Shown piece after piece: positions 1 to 7,458 of a stretch of DNA of 64,000 bases. Source of the stretch: Trebonia kvetii. Its GTDB lineage: Bacteria > Actinomycetota > Actinomycetes > Streptosporangiales > Streptosporangiaceae. Each line of letters begins with the position of its first letter. The stretch's first letter is position 1. The notes under the pieces are model-generated. The model was not told the origin of the DNA. It saw only the letters and a list, made by a program, of their open reading frames with translations, and made no database searches. The translations under genes and the position numbers were made by a program. The DNA is taken from positions 186,001 to 250,000 of the forward strand of contig NZ_RPFW01000002.1 in NCBI RefSeq assembly GCF_007827045.1. The letters run 5' to 3'.

Positions 1-1
1 G

Positions 2-697
2 AACGACGGTGCCGTCCGCATCGGCGGCCACGACATCACGGACGTGACGCTCGACTCGCTGCACGACGTGGTGGGCGTGGTCACCCAGGACGCCCACCTG
101 TTCCACGACACCATCCGCGCCAACCTGCTGTACGCGCGCCCGTCGGCGACCGAGCGGGAGGTCATCGAGGCCTGCCGGGCGGCACAGATCTGGGATCTGG
201 TCGAGGTGCTGCCCGACGGACTCGACACGATCGTCGGCGACCGCGGCTATCGGCTGTCCGGCGGGGAGAAGCAGCGGGTGGCCCTTGCCCGGCTGCTGCT
301 CAAGGCCCCGTCCATCGTGGTATTGGACGAGGCGACCGCGCACCTGGACTCGGAGTCCGAGCTCGCCGTGCAGCAGGCCCTGTCGGTCGCGCTGCAGGGG
401 CGGACCTCGCTGGTCATCGCGCACCGGCTGTCCACCGTTCGCGAGGCCGACCAGATCCTGGTGATCGAGTCTGGCCAGGTCGCGGAAAGCGGCACCCACC
501 TGGAGCTGCTTGACGCGGGCGGGCTGTATGCCGACCTGTACCTGACTCAGTTCAAGAGCCAGGAAAGCCGGGAGCATCCGTCCGAACGGGTTCGTGACTC
601 CGCCCTTGGCGTCCCGGAATTCGCGGATGGCGGCGGCCCGATGGTCAGGGGACCCCGCGGCGAGCGTCCGTCGTGGCTGCCCCCGCGCGGCAACTAA
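2..697 (+). CDS. ABC transporter ATP-binding domain, 3' part only
   Basis: The frame is open from the window edge, so the start, any membrane domain and the Walker A motif lie upstream. What remains is the second half of an exporter-type nucleotide-binding domain: Q-loop (VTQDAHLF), signature LSGGEKQRVALARLLL, Walker B followed by the D-loop (VVLDEATAHLD) and H-loop (IAHR). This arrangement is typical of multidrug/lipid ABC exporters (ABCB type), in which ATP hydrolysis drives export across the cytoplasmic membrane. About 40 residues of Pro/Gly/Arg-rich, probably disordered tail follow the domain. The stop lies 3 bases from the stop of the convergent sulfotransferase. The substrate cannot be told. 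Confidence 0.9.
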   Translation, partial: NDGAVRIGGHDITDVTLDSLHDVVGVVTQDAHLFHDTIRANLLYARPSATEREVIEACRAAQIWDLVEVLPDGLDTIVGDRGYRLSGGEKQRVALARLLLKAPSIVVLDEATAHLDSESELAVQQALSVALQGRTSLVIAHRLSTVREADQILVIESGQVAESGTHLELLDAGGLYADLYLTQFKSQESREHPSERVRDSALGVPEFADGGGPMVRGPRGERPSWLPPRGN

Positions 698-700
698 CAG

Positions 701-1594
701 TTACTTGTAACCCAGCCTGCGCAGTTCCTCGCCCGCGACCTTCTCGATGTCGGACAGCTGGCTAAAGCTCAGGGTGCGCCGCCACTGGTTCTGCTCAAGC
801 TTGGCGCGCTTGGTCGACGGCGTGACGGGCGCGGCGATCTTCGACCCGGTGAAACTGGTCAGGGTCGCGGCGGCGGCACCGGGGTCGCGGGCCATGTCCT
901 CGTAGCGGAGCGTCTTGAGCTGGTCCGGCGCCAGCGCGCGGCGCAGCCGGGCGGCGAGCCTGATGGCGCCGCGCCAGCGCAGCGCGCACTTGCCCACGTC
1001 CGACAGCGACGGCCACGTCAGCCGGTCGGACTCGTCCTCCACGCCGTAGAACGGGTTGGGGAACTCGGTCTCGATGTTGACCACGCTCGGCCGGAACCAG
1101 GACATCGCCATCGGGTCGGCGAGCATCGCGGCCACGGTGTCCCTGCCGTCCCGCACCACCTGGACGATCAGCGCGTCGGGGAAGGCCGCGACCAGAGCCT
1201 CGGCGCAATAGGCCAGGTCAGGGCTCGCGTCGCCGAACCGGTTCAGCCCGCGCAGCTCGGCGCACGGGCCGACTTCGCCGTCGCGCAGCCCGGCCGCGGA
1301 ACGGCACTGCGGCGTGCAGTCCAGGCAGCTCGTCGGGCCGATCTGCCAGCCCTGCGCGAACGCGTCCCTGATCACCGCGGCGGCGGCGTCGCCGCGCCCG
1401 CTGTATAGCGACGGGCGCCGCGCGAAGCCGTAGACCGCCTGGAGCACGACGTGATGCCCGATGGTCACGTGGAACCCCGGGGAGATCTTGAGCGCCCGGC
1501 CGACCGACTCCGCGCCGGAGTGCGGCGCGCCGATCACGAAGACCGGCCGGGTCACGTTGCGGGCGTTCACAATAAGAAGGTGGCGCGGAGGCAT
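701..1594 (-). CDS. Sulfotransferase family protein
   Basis: 297 aa from the ATG at 1594. The N-terminal VFVIGAPHSGAESVGRAL matches the 5'-phosphosulfate (PAPS) loop of sulfotransferases, and VVRDGRDTVAAML matches the 3'-phosphate-binding region. The family transfers sulfate from PAPS to hydroxyl or amino groups of small molecules or glycans; the acceptor is not predictable. The frame stays open upstream to 1717, but the extra residues are Pro/Arg-rich and would cover the promoter of the divergent lipoprotein, so the start just before the PAPS loop is preferred. No strong ribosome-binding site is visible. Confidence 0.75.
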   Translation of the reverse strand: MPPRHLLIVNARNVTRPVFVIGAPHSGAESVGRALKISPGFHVTIGHHVVLQAVYGFARRPSLYSGRGDAAAAVIRDAFAQGWQIGPTSCLDCTPQCRSAAGLRDGEVGPCAELRGLNRFGDASPDLAYCAEALVAAFPDALIVQVVRDGRDTVAAMLADPMAMSWFRPSVVNIETEFPNPFYGVEDESDRLTWPSLSDVGKCALRWRGAIRLAARLRRALAPDQLKTLRYEDMARDPGAAAATLTSFTGSKIAAPVTPSTKRAKLEQNQWRRTLSFSQLSDIEKVAGEELRRLGYK

Positions 1595-1716
1595 CAATGC
1601 CGTATCGGAGCGGGCCCTGTTCAGGCGGAGGGGCGGAGGCGGGCGGAGCGTCTGGTCGGTCTCGTGGGCGGACCCGTTCGGGTCTCCCCAGTAAGGTACT
1701 CGCTGCGCCGACCACA

Positions 1717-1722
1717 TATGCT
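1717..1722 (+). promoter_or_regulatory. Predicted -10 element (TATGCT), leaderless
   Basis: TATGCT fits the TANNNT -10 pattern and ends 6 bases before the GTG at 1729, the spacing expected when transcription starts at the start codon. No convincing -35 is seen. Confidence 0.45.
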
Positions 1723-1728
1723 GACTCC

Positions 1729-2097
1729 GTGCCTCTACTACCCCGCGTCGTGATAGGGCCCGTCGCCGTCGCCATGGCCGCGGTGGCCTGCTGTATCGGC
1801 GTGACCGGGTGCGCCCAGTTCAACAAGGCATTGGGGCAGCAGAAGGCGATGGTGTACTTCCAGACGAGCACGCCGGTGGCCTTCAAGCTGAGGGTCCGCG
1901 CCGCGTGCGACAACCTGCCGCACGTCAAGGCCGTCCCGATCTCGAAGGGCGTGCCGCTGGCGTCGGCCGTCGACGTGGTGACCTACGACACGACCGGCGC
2001 GGGCCTCGCGGACATCGCCCGCCTTCAGGAGTGCGTGGACAAGTTCCAGCCGCAGGTCCAAGGCATGAACTACACCGACTCGTCGGACGACTCCTAA
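1729..2097 (+). CDS. Small secreted lipoprotein, unknown function
   Basis: 122 aa from the GTG at 1729, placed by the -10 element just upstream. A hydrophobic N-terminus ends in VTGC, a lipobox, so the mature protein probably begins at that Cys and is anchored outside the membrane. The mature part (about 95 residues) contains YDTTGAGLADIARLQECVDKFQPQV and two further Cys residues that could pair; no family is recognised. The stop codon TAA coincides with the predicted left junction of the IS110 element (CT core at 2094-2095). Removing the element would restore TCC TAA CCC, so the insertion did not change the protein. Confidence 0.65.
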   Translation: MPLLPRVVIGPVAVAMAAVACCIGVTGCAQFNKALGQQKAMVYFQTSTPVAFKLRVRAACDNLPHVKAVPISKGVPLASAVDVVTYDTTGAGLADIARLQECVDKFQPQVQGMNYTDSSDDS

Positions 2098-2149
2098 TGG
2101 GAGTTAGCCGGGTCAGTCCCGCGTAGAACACCAGCCCCGTGAGGAGCGG

Positions 2150-2345
2150 GAGTTCGCAGGGGTGCAGACTCGGTCCGGCAGCCGCTGGCGGGTGAGCACT
2201 GCACACCCCCAGGAGCACGTGAGTCCTAGGGTTAGACCGTGCCCCTGCCAGTGAGTCCGGGAGACATGACCGCTGTTGGGCTGTCGTGCCCGCCGTTCGC
2301 GGCGTGAGCACTGATCCATTAGGGTGCGAGCCGTTCTCCCGCAGG
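2150..2345 (+). ncRNA. Candidate bridge RNA of the IS110 element
   Basis: The left end folds into successive hairpins. (1) GTGCAG 2162-2167 pairs with CTGCAC 2199-2204. (2) GCACG 2215-2219 pairs with CGTGC 2238-2242; its loop carries GAGTCCT (like host flank GACTCCT, 2089-2095) and GGGTTAG (complementary to CTAACCC, 3648-3654). (3) CGGGAGA 2258-2264 pairs with TCTCCCG 2335-2341, enclosing a left donor guide (2276-2285), an apical stem GTGC/GCAC plus GCCG-TTCG-CGGC (2286-2311), and a right donor guide (2316-2322). This is the target-loop then donor-loop order known for IS110 bridge RNAs. RNA ends are estimates. Confidence 0.7.
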
Positions 2346-2394
2346 CTGCCGTGGCCGGTCGTTTCGTGGTCGTGATGCGAGGAGAACTGAGACG

Positions 2395-3627
2395 TTGCTG
2401 TTCGTCGGGGATGACTGGGCCGAGGATCACCACGATGTGGAGATCCAGGACGAGACGGGCCGCAAGCTGGCCGCCCGGCGGCTGCCGGAAGGCGCGGCCG
2501 GGATCGCCCGGCTGCATGAGCTGATCGCCGCGCACCTGGGCCAGGACGGCGATCCCGGCGAGGTGGTCGTGGCGATCGAGACCGACCGGGGACTGTGGGT
2601 GCAGGCACTGACCGCGGCCGGCTACCAGGTGTACGGGCTCAACCCCAAGCAGGTCGCGCGGTTCAAGGAACGCTACAACCTGTCCGGGGCCAAGAGCGAT
2701 GCCGCCGACGCGCACGCCCTGGCCGACATGGTGCGCACTGAGCGGCACCAGCTGCGTGCCGTGGCTGCCGACACCGCCGCCGGGCAGGCGATCAAGGTGG
2801 TCGCCCGGGCGCACCAGACGCTGATCTGGGAACGCACCCGGCATACCCTGCGGCTGCGCTCGGCGCTGCTGGAGTTCTTCCCCGCCGCGCTGGCGGCCTT
2901 CGCCGGCCTGGGCCTGACCGGCGCTGACACCCTGGAGCTGCTGGCCCGGGCCCCTGATCCGGCGGCCGCGGCGAAGCTGACTCTCGCTCAGGTCAGCGCC
3001 GCGCTGAGACGGGCCCGCCGCCGCGACGTGCCCGCCAGGGCCGCCGCGATCAAGGACGCGCTGCGCGTCCCGCAGCTGGCCCAGCCCGCCCAGGTCACCG
3101 CCGCCTACGCCGCGGCCGTGCAGGCCGCCGTCGCCGTCCTGACCGTGCTCAACGAGCAGATCGCGCAGCTGGAAGCCCAGGTGGAGGCACATTTTCTGCA
3201 GCACCCGGACGCTGAGGTCTACCTGTCCCAGCCCGGCATCGGTACCGTCAACGGCTCCCGGGTGCTCGCCGAGTTCGGGGACGCGCCCGGCCGCTACGCC
3301 TCCGCCAAGGCCCGCAAGAACTACGCCGGCTCCAGCCCCATCACCCGCGCATCCGGGCGCAGCAAGGTCGTCCTGGCACGGTTCATCCGCAACGACCGGC
3401 TAGCCGACGCCCTGCAGTCCCAGGCCCTCTCCGCGCTGAGCGCATCACCAGGAGCCCGCGCCTACTACGACAAGCAGCGCGCCCGCGGCCTCGGCTACAA
3501 CTCCGCACTCCGCCAGCTCAGCAACCGCCTCGTCGGCATCCTGCACGGCTGCCTGAAGACCGGTACCCGCTACGACGAGGCAACCGCCTGGCCAGGCGCC
3601 GCAAACACCGAACCCCTCGCAGCTTGA
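2395..3627 (+). CDS. IS110-family transposase (DEDD RuvC-like plus Tnp_20 domain)
   Basis: 410 aa from TTG at 2395, with GGAGAA at 2381-2386. The N-terminal RuvC-like DEDD domain begins LFVGDDWAEDHHDV and continues through VVVAIETDRG and LSGAKSDAADAHALADM, which holds the later acidic residues. The C-terminal Tnp_20 (IS116/IS110/IS902) domain is QPGIGTVNGSRVLAEFGD...YAGSSPITRASGRSK...; it carries the Ser used for strand exchange in this family. Length is normal and the frame is intact, so the element may be active. Position 6 is Asp where Ile is more usual (GDDW instead of GIDW), next to the conserved catalytic Asp. Confidence 0.95.
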   Translation: MLFVGDDWAEDHHDVEIQDETGRKLAARRLPEGAAGIARLHELIAAHLGQDGDPGEVVVAIETDRGLWVQALTAAGYQVYGLNPKQVARFKERYNLSGAKSDAADAHALADMVRTERHQLRAVAADTAAGQAIKVVARAHQTLIWERTRHTLRLRSALLEFFPAALAAFAGLGLTGADTLELLARAPDPAAAAKLTLAQVSAALRRARRRDVPARAAAIKDALRVPQLAQPAQVTAAYAAAVQAAVAVLTVLNEQIAQLEAQVEAHFLQHPDAEVYLSQPGIGTVNGSRVLAEFGDAPGRYASAKARKNYAGSSPITRASGRSKVVLARFIRNDRLADALQSQALSALSASPGARAYYDKQRARGLGYNSALRQLSNRLVGILHGCLKTGTRYDEATAWPGAANTEPLAA

Positions 3628-3755
3628 CATCTAAGCCCTTGGGATGTCTAACCCGCCGCCGGCTGACTCTCTTACAGGCTCGTGACCCCGATCACGTTAC
3701 ATTCGTTGCCGGGGTGTTTCCTACTTAACAGGTCTGCTATATAGTGCTTTCATAG

Positions 3756-3772
3756 CCTAGTAAACCGATAGG
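3756..3772 (+). promoter_or_regulatory. Dyad CCTA-N9-TAGG upstream of the uptake operon
   Basis: CCTAGTAAACCGATAGG lies 14 bases before the start of the solute-binding lipoprotein. A related sequence, CCTACTTAACAGG, is at 3719-3731. The position suggests an operator for a sulfur- or nitrogen-responsive regulator, but the regulator is not identified and the dyad arms are only 4 bp. Confidence 0.35.
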
Positions 3773-3785
3773 GAATGGAAGTTTA

Positions 3786-4835
3786 ATGCGCAGCATCCTG
3801 ACTGGTGCGGCCGTCCTAGCCGGCGGCGCCCTCCTCGCCGCCGGCTGCTCCTCTGGCGGCTCCTCCTCTTCAGCCGCCGCCGGCGGAACATCCTCGGCCG
3901 GCGGCTCCGCGCCCGTCACCGTGCGCCTTGGCTACCTCGCTAACATCACGCACGCGCCGGCCCTGATCGGCGTGAAGAACGGGTACTTCGCGAAGCAACT
4001 CGGCAGCGCCGGGACGCTGAAGACGACCGTTTACACCAGCGGCACCCAGGAGACCACCGCGATCCTGGCCGGCCAGATCGACGCCGCCTACGTGGGGCCG
4101 AACCCGGCCATCAACGCCTGGCAGAAGTCCAACGGCACCGCGATCAAGGTCATCTCCGGCGCCGCCACCGGCGGCGCGTCCGTCGTGGTCAAGCCCGGCA
4201 TCACCTCCGCGGCGCAGCTCAAGGGACAGTCGCTGGCCACCCCGTCGCTTGGCAACACCCAGGACGTGGCGGTGCGCTACTGGCTGAAGCAGCAGGGCCT
4301 CGCCACCAGCACGACAGGCGGCGGCGACGTGGCCATCAAGCCGACCGCGCCGAACTCCGCTTCCGTGCTCGAGTTCAAGTCCGGGCAGATCGCGGGCGGC
4401 TCCGAGCCGTCGCCTTACGACGTCGAGATGGTCCAGGCCGGCGGCAAGGTGCTGCTGAAGGAGCCTGGCGTCACGACCGTCCTGATGGTCACCCAGCCCT
4501 TCCTGAAGGCGCACCCGGACATCGTGGTCGACCTGCTGAAGGCGAACCTCGAGTCGATCGACTACATCAAGTCGAACCCGGCCGCGGCCGCGACGGCCGC
4601 CAACGACGAGCTCGCCGCCTACACCGGCAAGCCGCTGAAGTCCTCGGTGCTCACTCCGGCGTTCAGCGAGATCACCTTCACCGCAGACCCGGACGCGGTG
4701 TCGTTCGACGCGGACGCGCAGCAGGCCAAGGCGGTCGGGCTGCTCGACTCGGCCGACCTGACCGGAATCTTCGACCTCGCCCCGCTCAACGCGCTCCTCA
4801 GCGCGGCCGGCCAGGCGTCGGTCAGCGACGGATAG
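3786..4835 (+). CDS. ABC transporter solute-binding lipoprotein, SsuA/NMT1-like
   Basis: 349 aa. The signal peptide MRSILTGAAVLAGGALLAAGC ends in a lipobox with Cys21, followed by a Ser/Gly/Ala-rich linker. The body VRLGYLANITHAPALIGVKNGYF is the opening of the aliphatic-sulfonate/nitrate/taurine-binding (NMT1/SsuA) fold; later IDAAYVGPNPAINAW and VVVKPGITSAAQLKGQSLATPSLGNTQDVAVRYWL are conserved family segments. It captures the ligand outside the membrane for the ATPase and permease encoded directly downstream (3-base gap). Upstream GGAATGGAA serves as the ribosome-binding site. Sulfonates or other organosulfur compounds are the most likely ligand, but nitrate, taurine or a thiamine precursor cannot be excluded. 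Confidence 0.88.
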   Translation: MRSILTGAAVLAGGALLAAGCSSGGSSSSAAAGGTSSAGGSAPVTVRLGYLANITHAPALIGVKNGYFAKQLGSAGTLKTTVYTSGTQETTAILAGQIDAAYVGPNPAINAWQKSNGTAIKVISGAATGGASVVVKPGITSAAQLKGQSLATPSLGNTQDVAVRYWLKQQGLATSTTGGGDVAIKPTAPNSASVLEFKSGQIAGGSEPSPYDVEMVQAGGKVLLKEPGVTTVLMVTQPFLKAHPDIVVDLLKANLESIDYIKSNPAAAATAANDELAAYTGKPLKSSVLTPAFSEITFTADPDAVSFDADAQQAKAVGLLDSADLTGIFDLAPLNALLSAAGQASVSDG

Positions 4836-4838
4836 CGC

Positions 4839-5609
4839 ATGACCACGGCGGCGGTAACGCAGACCGCGGCGGTGACCCTGGCCGGCGTCTCCAAGACGTA
4901 CGGCCGGGGCGCCGCCGCCGTCCACGCACTCGACCAGGTGTCCCTGAGCACCGCGCCTGGTGAGTTCACCTGCATCATCGGCGCGTCCGGCTGCGGCAAG
5001 TCCACGCTGCTGTCGCTCGTCGCCGGCCTCGACCAGCCCACGGGCGGCGACATCACCGTCAACGGGCGGGTGGCGTTCATGTTCCAGGAGCCCGGGCTGT
5101 TCCCGTGGCTCACCGCGGGCGGCAACGTCGAGCTGGCACTGCGCGCGCGCAAGGTGCCCAGGTCCGAGCGGAAGGCGCGCACGCGCGAGCTGCTCGAATC
5201 GGTCCAGCTTGCCGGCTTCGCCGGCAAGCAGCCGCACGAGCTGTCCGGCGGCATGCGCCAGCGGGTCGCGCTGGCCCGCGCGCTTGCCCAGGACGCGGAC
5301 GTGCTGCTGATGGACGAGCCGTTCGGCGCGCTCGACGCGATGACCCGCGACCTGCTGCACGACGAGCTCGACCGGGTCAGGATCAGCGTCGGCAAGCCGC
5401 TTACCGTCCTGTTCGTCACGCACAACGTGCGCGAGGCGGTCCGCCTCGGCGACCGCGTCGTGCTGCTGTCGAGCAGGCCGGGCCGGGTCATCGAGGAGTA
5501 CCAGGTCCCGATCGACCGGCCGCGGCGCATCGACTCCGGTCAGGTCGCCGAGCTGGCCGCCGGCATCACCGACCGGCTTCGCGCGGAGGTAAGCCGCCAT
5601 GGCAGCTGA
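4839..5609 (+). CDS. ABC transporter ATPase, SsuB-like
   Basis: 256 aa cytoplasmic ATPase. Walker A GASGCGKSTLL (about residue 47), Q-loop MFQEPGLFPWLT, signature LSGGMRQRVALARALA, Walker B VLLMDEPFGALD and switch His in VTHNVREA are all present. The short 'FQEPGLFPWLT' Q-loop is characteristic of the nitrate/sulfonate/taurine importer group. It starts 3 bases after the lipoprotein stop and overlaps the permease start by 11 bases, so the three genes are probably translated from one mRNA. Confidence 0.93.
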   Translation: MTTAAVTQTAAVTLAGVSKTYGRGAAAVHALDQVSLSTAPGEFTCIIGASGCGKSTLLSLVAGLDQPTGGDITVNGRVAFMFQEPGLFPWLTAGGNVELALRARKVPRSERKARTRELLESVQLAGFAGKQPHELSGGMRQRVALARALAQDADVLLMDEPFGALDAMTRDLLHDELDRVRISVGKPLTVLFVTHNVREAVRLGDRVVLLSSRPGRVIEEYQVPIDRPRRIDSGQVAELAAGITDRLRAEVSRHGS

Positions 5610-6453
5610 CACGACACTCGCCGGTCTCGACGCCCTTGACCTTGCCCCGCCGCCCAAGCGCGCGGGCGCCGGCGAGCGGGTGCGGCGCTTGTGGGCGGCC
5701 CTGTGGCCGAAGCTGGCCGCCATCGCGCTTGTCTGGGTCGTCTGGGAGCTGATCCACCTCACCGGCTGGAAGAAGCTGATCCTGCCGGGACCGGGCGTCA
5801 CCATGACGAACCTGTGGAAGCAGGCGCAGACGGGCCTGCTGTGGCACGCCATCGGTGACACCCTGGAACGTGCCGTCATCGGCTACGCCGTCGCCCTGGT
5901 CATCGGCACCGTCGTCGGCCTGCTCGTGGCCCGCATCCCCCCGTTGCGTGCCGCGATCGGCTCGCTGATCACCGGCCTGCAGACGCTGCCGTCGGCGGCG
6001 TGGATACCGTTCGCCATCATCTTGTTCGGCTCGAGCTTCTCCGCGATCGTGTTCATCATCGTGATGGCCGCCGCGCCGGCCATCGCCAACGGTGCCATCG
6101 CCGGCGTGGACTACATTCCGCCGCTGCTGCTCAAGTCGGGCAAGGTCATCGGACTGCGCGGGCTCGGCCTGACCTGGCACCTGGTCATCCCCGCGGCGCT
6201 GCCCACGTACGTGGCGGGGATGAAGCAGGCCTGGGCGTTCACCTGGCACGCCCTGCTCACCGCGGAACTGCTCGTGCTCATCGCCGGGGAACCCTCGATC
6301 GGCGTGCTGTTCATGTCCGACCAGGATCAGGCGGACATGCCGTCCACGATCGCGGTCATGATCGTGATCCTCATCCTCGGCATCGCCGTGGACGTCGCGT
6401 TCGGCCGGGCGAACCAGGCGATCAGGCAGCGCTGGGGGTTGCGAACTGCTTGA
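5599..6453 (+). CDS. ABC transporter permease, SsuC-like
   Basis: 284 aa inner-membrane permease of the BPD_transp_1 family. It has a hydrophilic N-terminus, a first membrane segment (LAAIALVWVVWELIHL) and about five more helices. The coupling (EAA-like) loop is around ASGCGL-type sequence IGLRGLGLTWHLVIPAALPTYVAGMKQAWAFTWHALLTAELL, which contacts the ATPase. It closes the solute-binding/ATPase/permease operon. No gene for a desulfonating monooxygenase (ssuD/tauD type) lies next to it, so the substrate remains open. Confidence 0.92.
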   Translation: MAADTTLAGLDALDLAPPPKRAGAGERVRRLWAALWPKLAAIALVWVVWELIHLTGWKKLILPGPGVTMTNLWKQAQTGLLWHAIGDTLERAVIGYAVALVIGTVVGLLVARIPPLRAAIGSLITGLQTLPSAAWIPFAIILFGSSFSAIVFIIVMAAAPAIANGAIAGVDYIPPLLLKSGKVIGLRGLGLTWHLVIPAALPTYVAGMKQAWAFTWHALLTAELLVLIAGEPSIGVLFMSDQDQADMPSTIAVMIVILILGIAVDVAFGRANQAIRQRWGLRTA

Positions 6454-6739
6454 CGGATAGTGAGTGACGATCGGAAGACGCGCGCACGGCCACAAGGCGC
6501 GGCGAAAGGCAGGTGTGACCGGGACCGTCCGGAGGAACGGGACCCGGAGAGCTACCCCCCGAGCGCCCCAGGCGCGGCAAGCGACCAGGGATACTCAGTA
6601 CCGCTCAGTGTTGAGAAACGGTTGACGTACGGACGTGTCGGAAAAATCCACCACGAACGCACTCGATCATCGGTAGCCTTAAGAACGAACTACACGCATG
6701 TAATTTGGTCTGTGCTACCTGACAATCGGGGGTTGGGCA
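6454..6739. other. Intergenic region after the uptake operon
   Basis: No convincing coding sequence. An imperfect hairpin (CCGGG 6519-6523 and CCGT 6525-6528 pairing with ACGG 6537-6540 and CCCGG 6543-6547) may end the operon, though no T-run follows. The second half is less GC-rich, with TTGACG at 6622-6627 and TAATTT near 6702, and may hold the promoter of the small ORF that follows. A 109-codon open frame (6460-6789) has no plausible composition and is not called. Confidence 0.4.
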
Positions 6740-6889
6740 GTGGAACACGCGAGCAGCGGAACGCGAGCGACCGACCCGGAGCTGGATGAGGCCCTGGCAC
6801 GGGCCATCAGGCAGCTCATCGCCGAGGCGGTCGAAGCGGGCGAGGCGGGCGAGGCTGATCCCGCCGGATCAGCGCAAGCCGCCGCGTAG
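6740..6889 (+). CDS. Small Ala/Glu-rich protein, unknown
   Basis: 49 aa from GTG at 6740, after a GGGG-containing stretch that may act as ribosome-binding site. The sequence DPELDEALARAIRQLIAEAVEAGEAGEA is predicted to be one amphipathic acidic helix, with an Ala-rich end. A perfect terminator-like hairpin begins 9 bases after the stop, which supports a real transcription unit. No family is recognised; it could be a small regulatory or structural peptide. Confidence 0.45.
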   Translation: MEHASSGTRATDPELDEALARAIRQLIAEAVEAGEAGEADPAGSAQAAA

Positions 6890-6898
6890 CCAGGGCGC

Positions 6899-6918
6899 AG
6901 GACTCTTGGGGGAGTCCT
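6899..6918. terminator. Bidirectional terminator-like hairpin
   Basis: AGGACTC (6899-6905) and GAGTCCT (6912-6918) form a perfect 7-bp stem with a 6-base loop, followed by CCGCCTTT. It lies between the small ORF (+) and the RidA gene (-), which converge on it. Confidence 0.6.
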
Positions 6919-6928
6919 CCGCCTTTCG

Positions 6929-7408
6929 CTACGCGATGGCCACCTCGGCCTCGATCTCGACGGGGATGCCAAACGGCAGCTCGGCCACGCCGATGGCCGA
7001 CCGGGCGTGCGGGCCGGCCTCGGGACCCCACAGGTCGAGGATCAGGTCGGAGAAGCCGTTGATGACGGCCGGGGTGCGGTCGAAGCCTGGCGCGGTGTTG
7101 ACCATGCCGAAGACGCGCAGCCACGCGGTCACCCGGTCCAGGTCGCCGAGGGCGCGCCGCAGGCTGGCCAGGATGGCGAGCCCAGTGGCCCTGGCGGCCA
7201 CGTAGCCCTCCTCCTCCGCGAGGTCGGCGCCGACCTTGCCGCGGGCCGGCCACACGGTGCCGTCCGGCTGCAGCGGCCCGTGACCCGAGACGTAGGCGCG
7301 GCCATCCCAGATCCGCACCCAGGGGAAGGGCAGCGTCAGCCCGGCCGGCGCGGGCATCGGCTCGGGCAGGGCGAAGCCAAGTTCGGCGAGACGCCGTTCG
7401 ATCAGCAT
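6929..7408 (-). CDS. RidA family (YjgF/YER057c/UK114) protein
   Basis: 159 aa from the ATG at 7408, preceded by GAGAGGATGAGGGC. The core WDGRAYVSGHGPLQPDGTVWPARGKVGADLAEEEGYVAARATGLAILASLRRALGDLDRVTAWLRVFGMVNTAPGF has the YjgF/RidA fold of the longer 'YjgF-like, group 7' type, with VTAWLRVFGMVNT at the position of the usual V-K-x-T-V-F-L segment. RidA proteins hydrolyse reactive enamine/imine intermediates of PLP enzymes, but this variant lacks the canonical R-T-x-C active-site string, so the deaminase activity is doubtful. It starts 50 bases after the DinB-like gene and is probably co-transcribed with it. Confidence 0.8.
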   Translation of the reverse strand: MLIERRLAELGFALPEPMPAPAGLTLPFPWVRIWDGRAYVSGHGPLQPDGTVWPARGKVGADLAEEEGYVAARATGLAILASLRRALGDLDRVTAWLRVFGMVNTAPGFDRTPAVINGFSDLILDLWGPEAGPHARSAIGVAELPFGIPVEIEAEVAIA

Positions 7409-7458
7409 GCCCTCATCCTCTCGCACGGCCGGGCAGCCTGGCGCGGGGCGCGCCGTGT

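Larger units (their letters stand above)
2094..3649 (+). mobile_element. IS110-family insertion sequence, predicted ends with CT core
   Basis: One DEDD-type transposase gene with about 300 bases of non-coding left end and about 20 bases of right end. Ends are inferred from guide matches in the left-end RNA: a CT dinucleotide at 2094-2095 and again at 3648-3649. The RNA segment CCATTAG (2316-2322) is complementary to CTAATGG at the left end (2094-2100). TTGGGCTGTC (2276-2285) matches the right end TTGGGATGTC (3639-3648) in 9 of 10 bases. The length of about 1.55 kb and the lack of long terminal inverted repeats fit the IS110 group. An inverted repeat GACATC/GATGTC (3626-3631/3643-3648) overlaps the transposase stop and the right end. 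Confidence 0.8.

Noticed and set aside
2113..3204. Long open frame antisense to the IS110 transposase and its left end
   Set aside because: It is a GC-bias shadow; Gly/Arg/Gln-rich composition, no motif, and it covers the bridge-RNA region on the wrong strand.
6460..6789. 109-codon open frame after the uptake operon
   Set aside because: Low-quality composition, no ribosome-binding site, overlaps the better-supported small ORF at 6740 in another frame.
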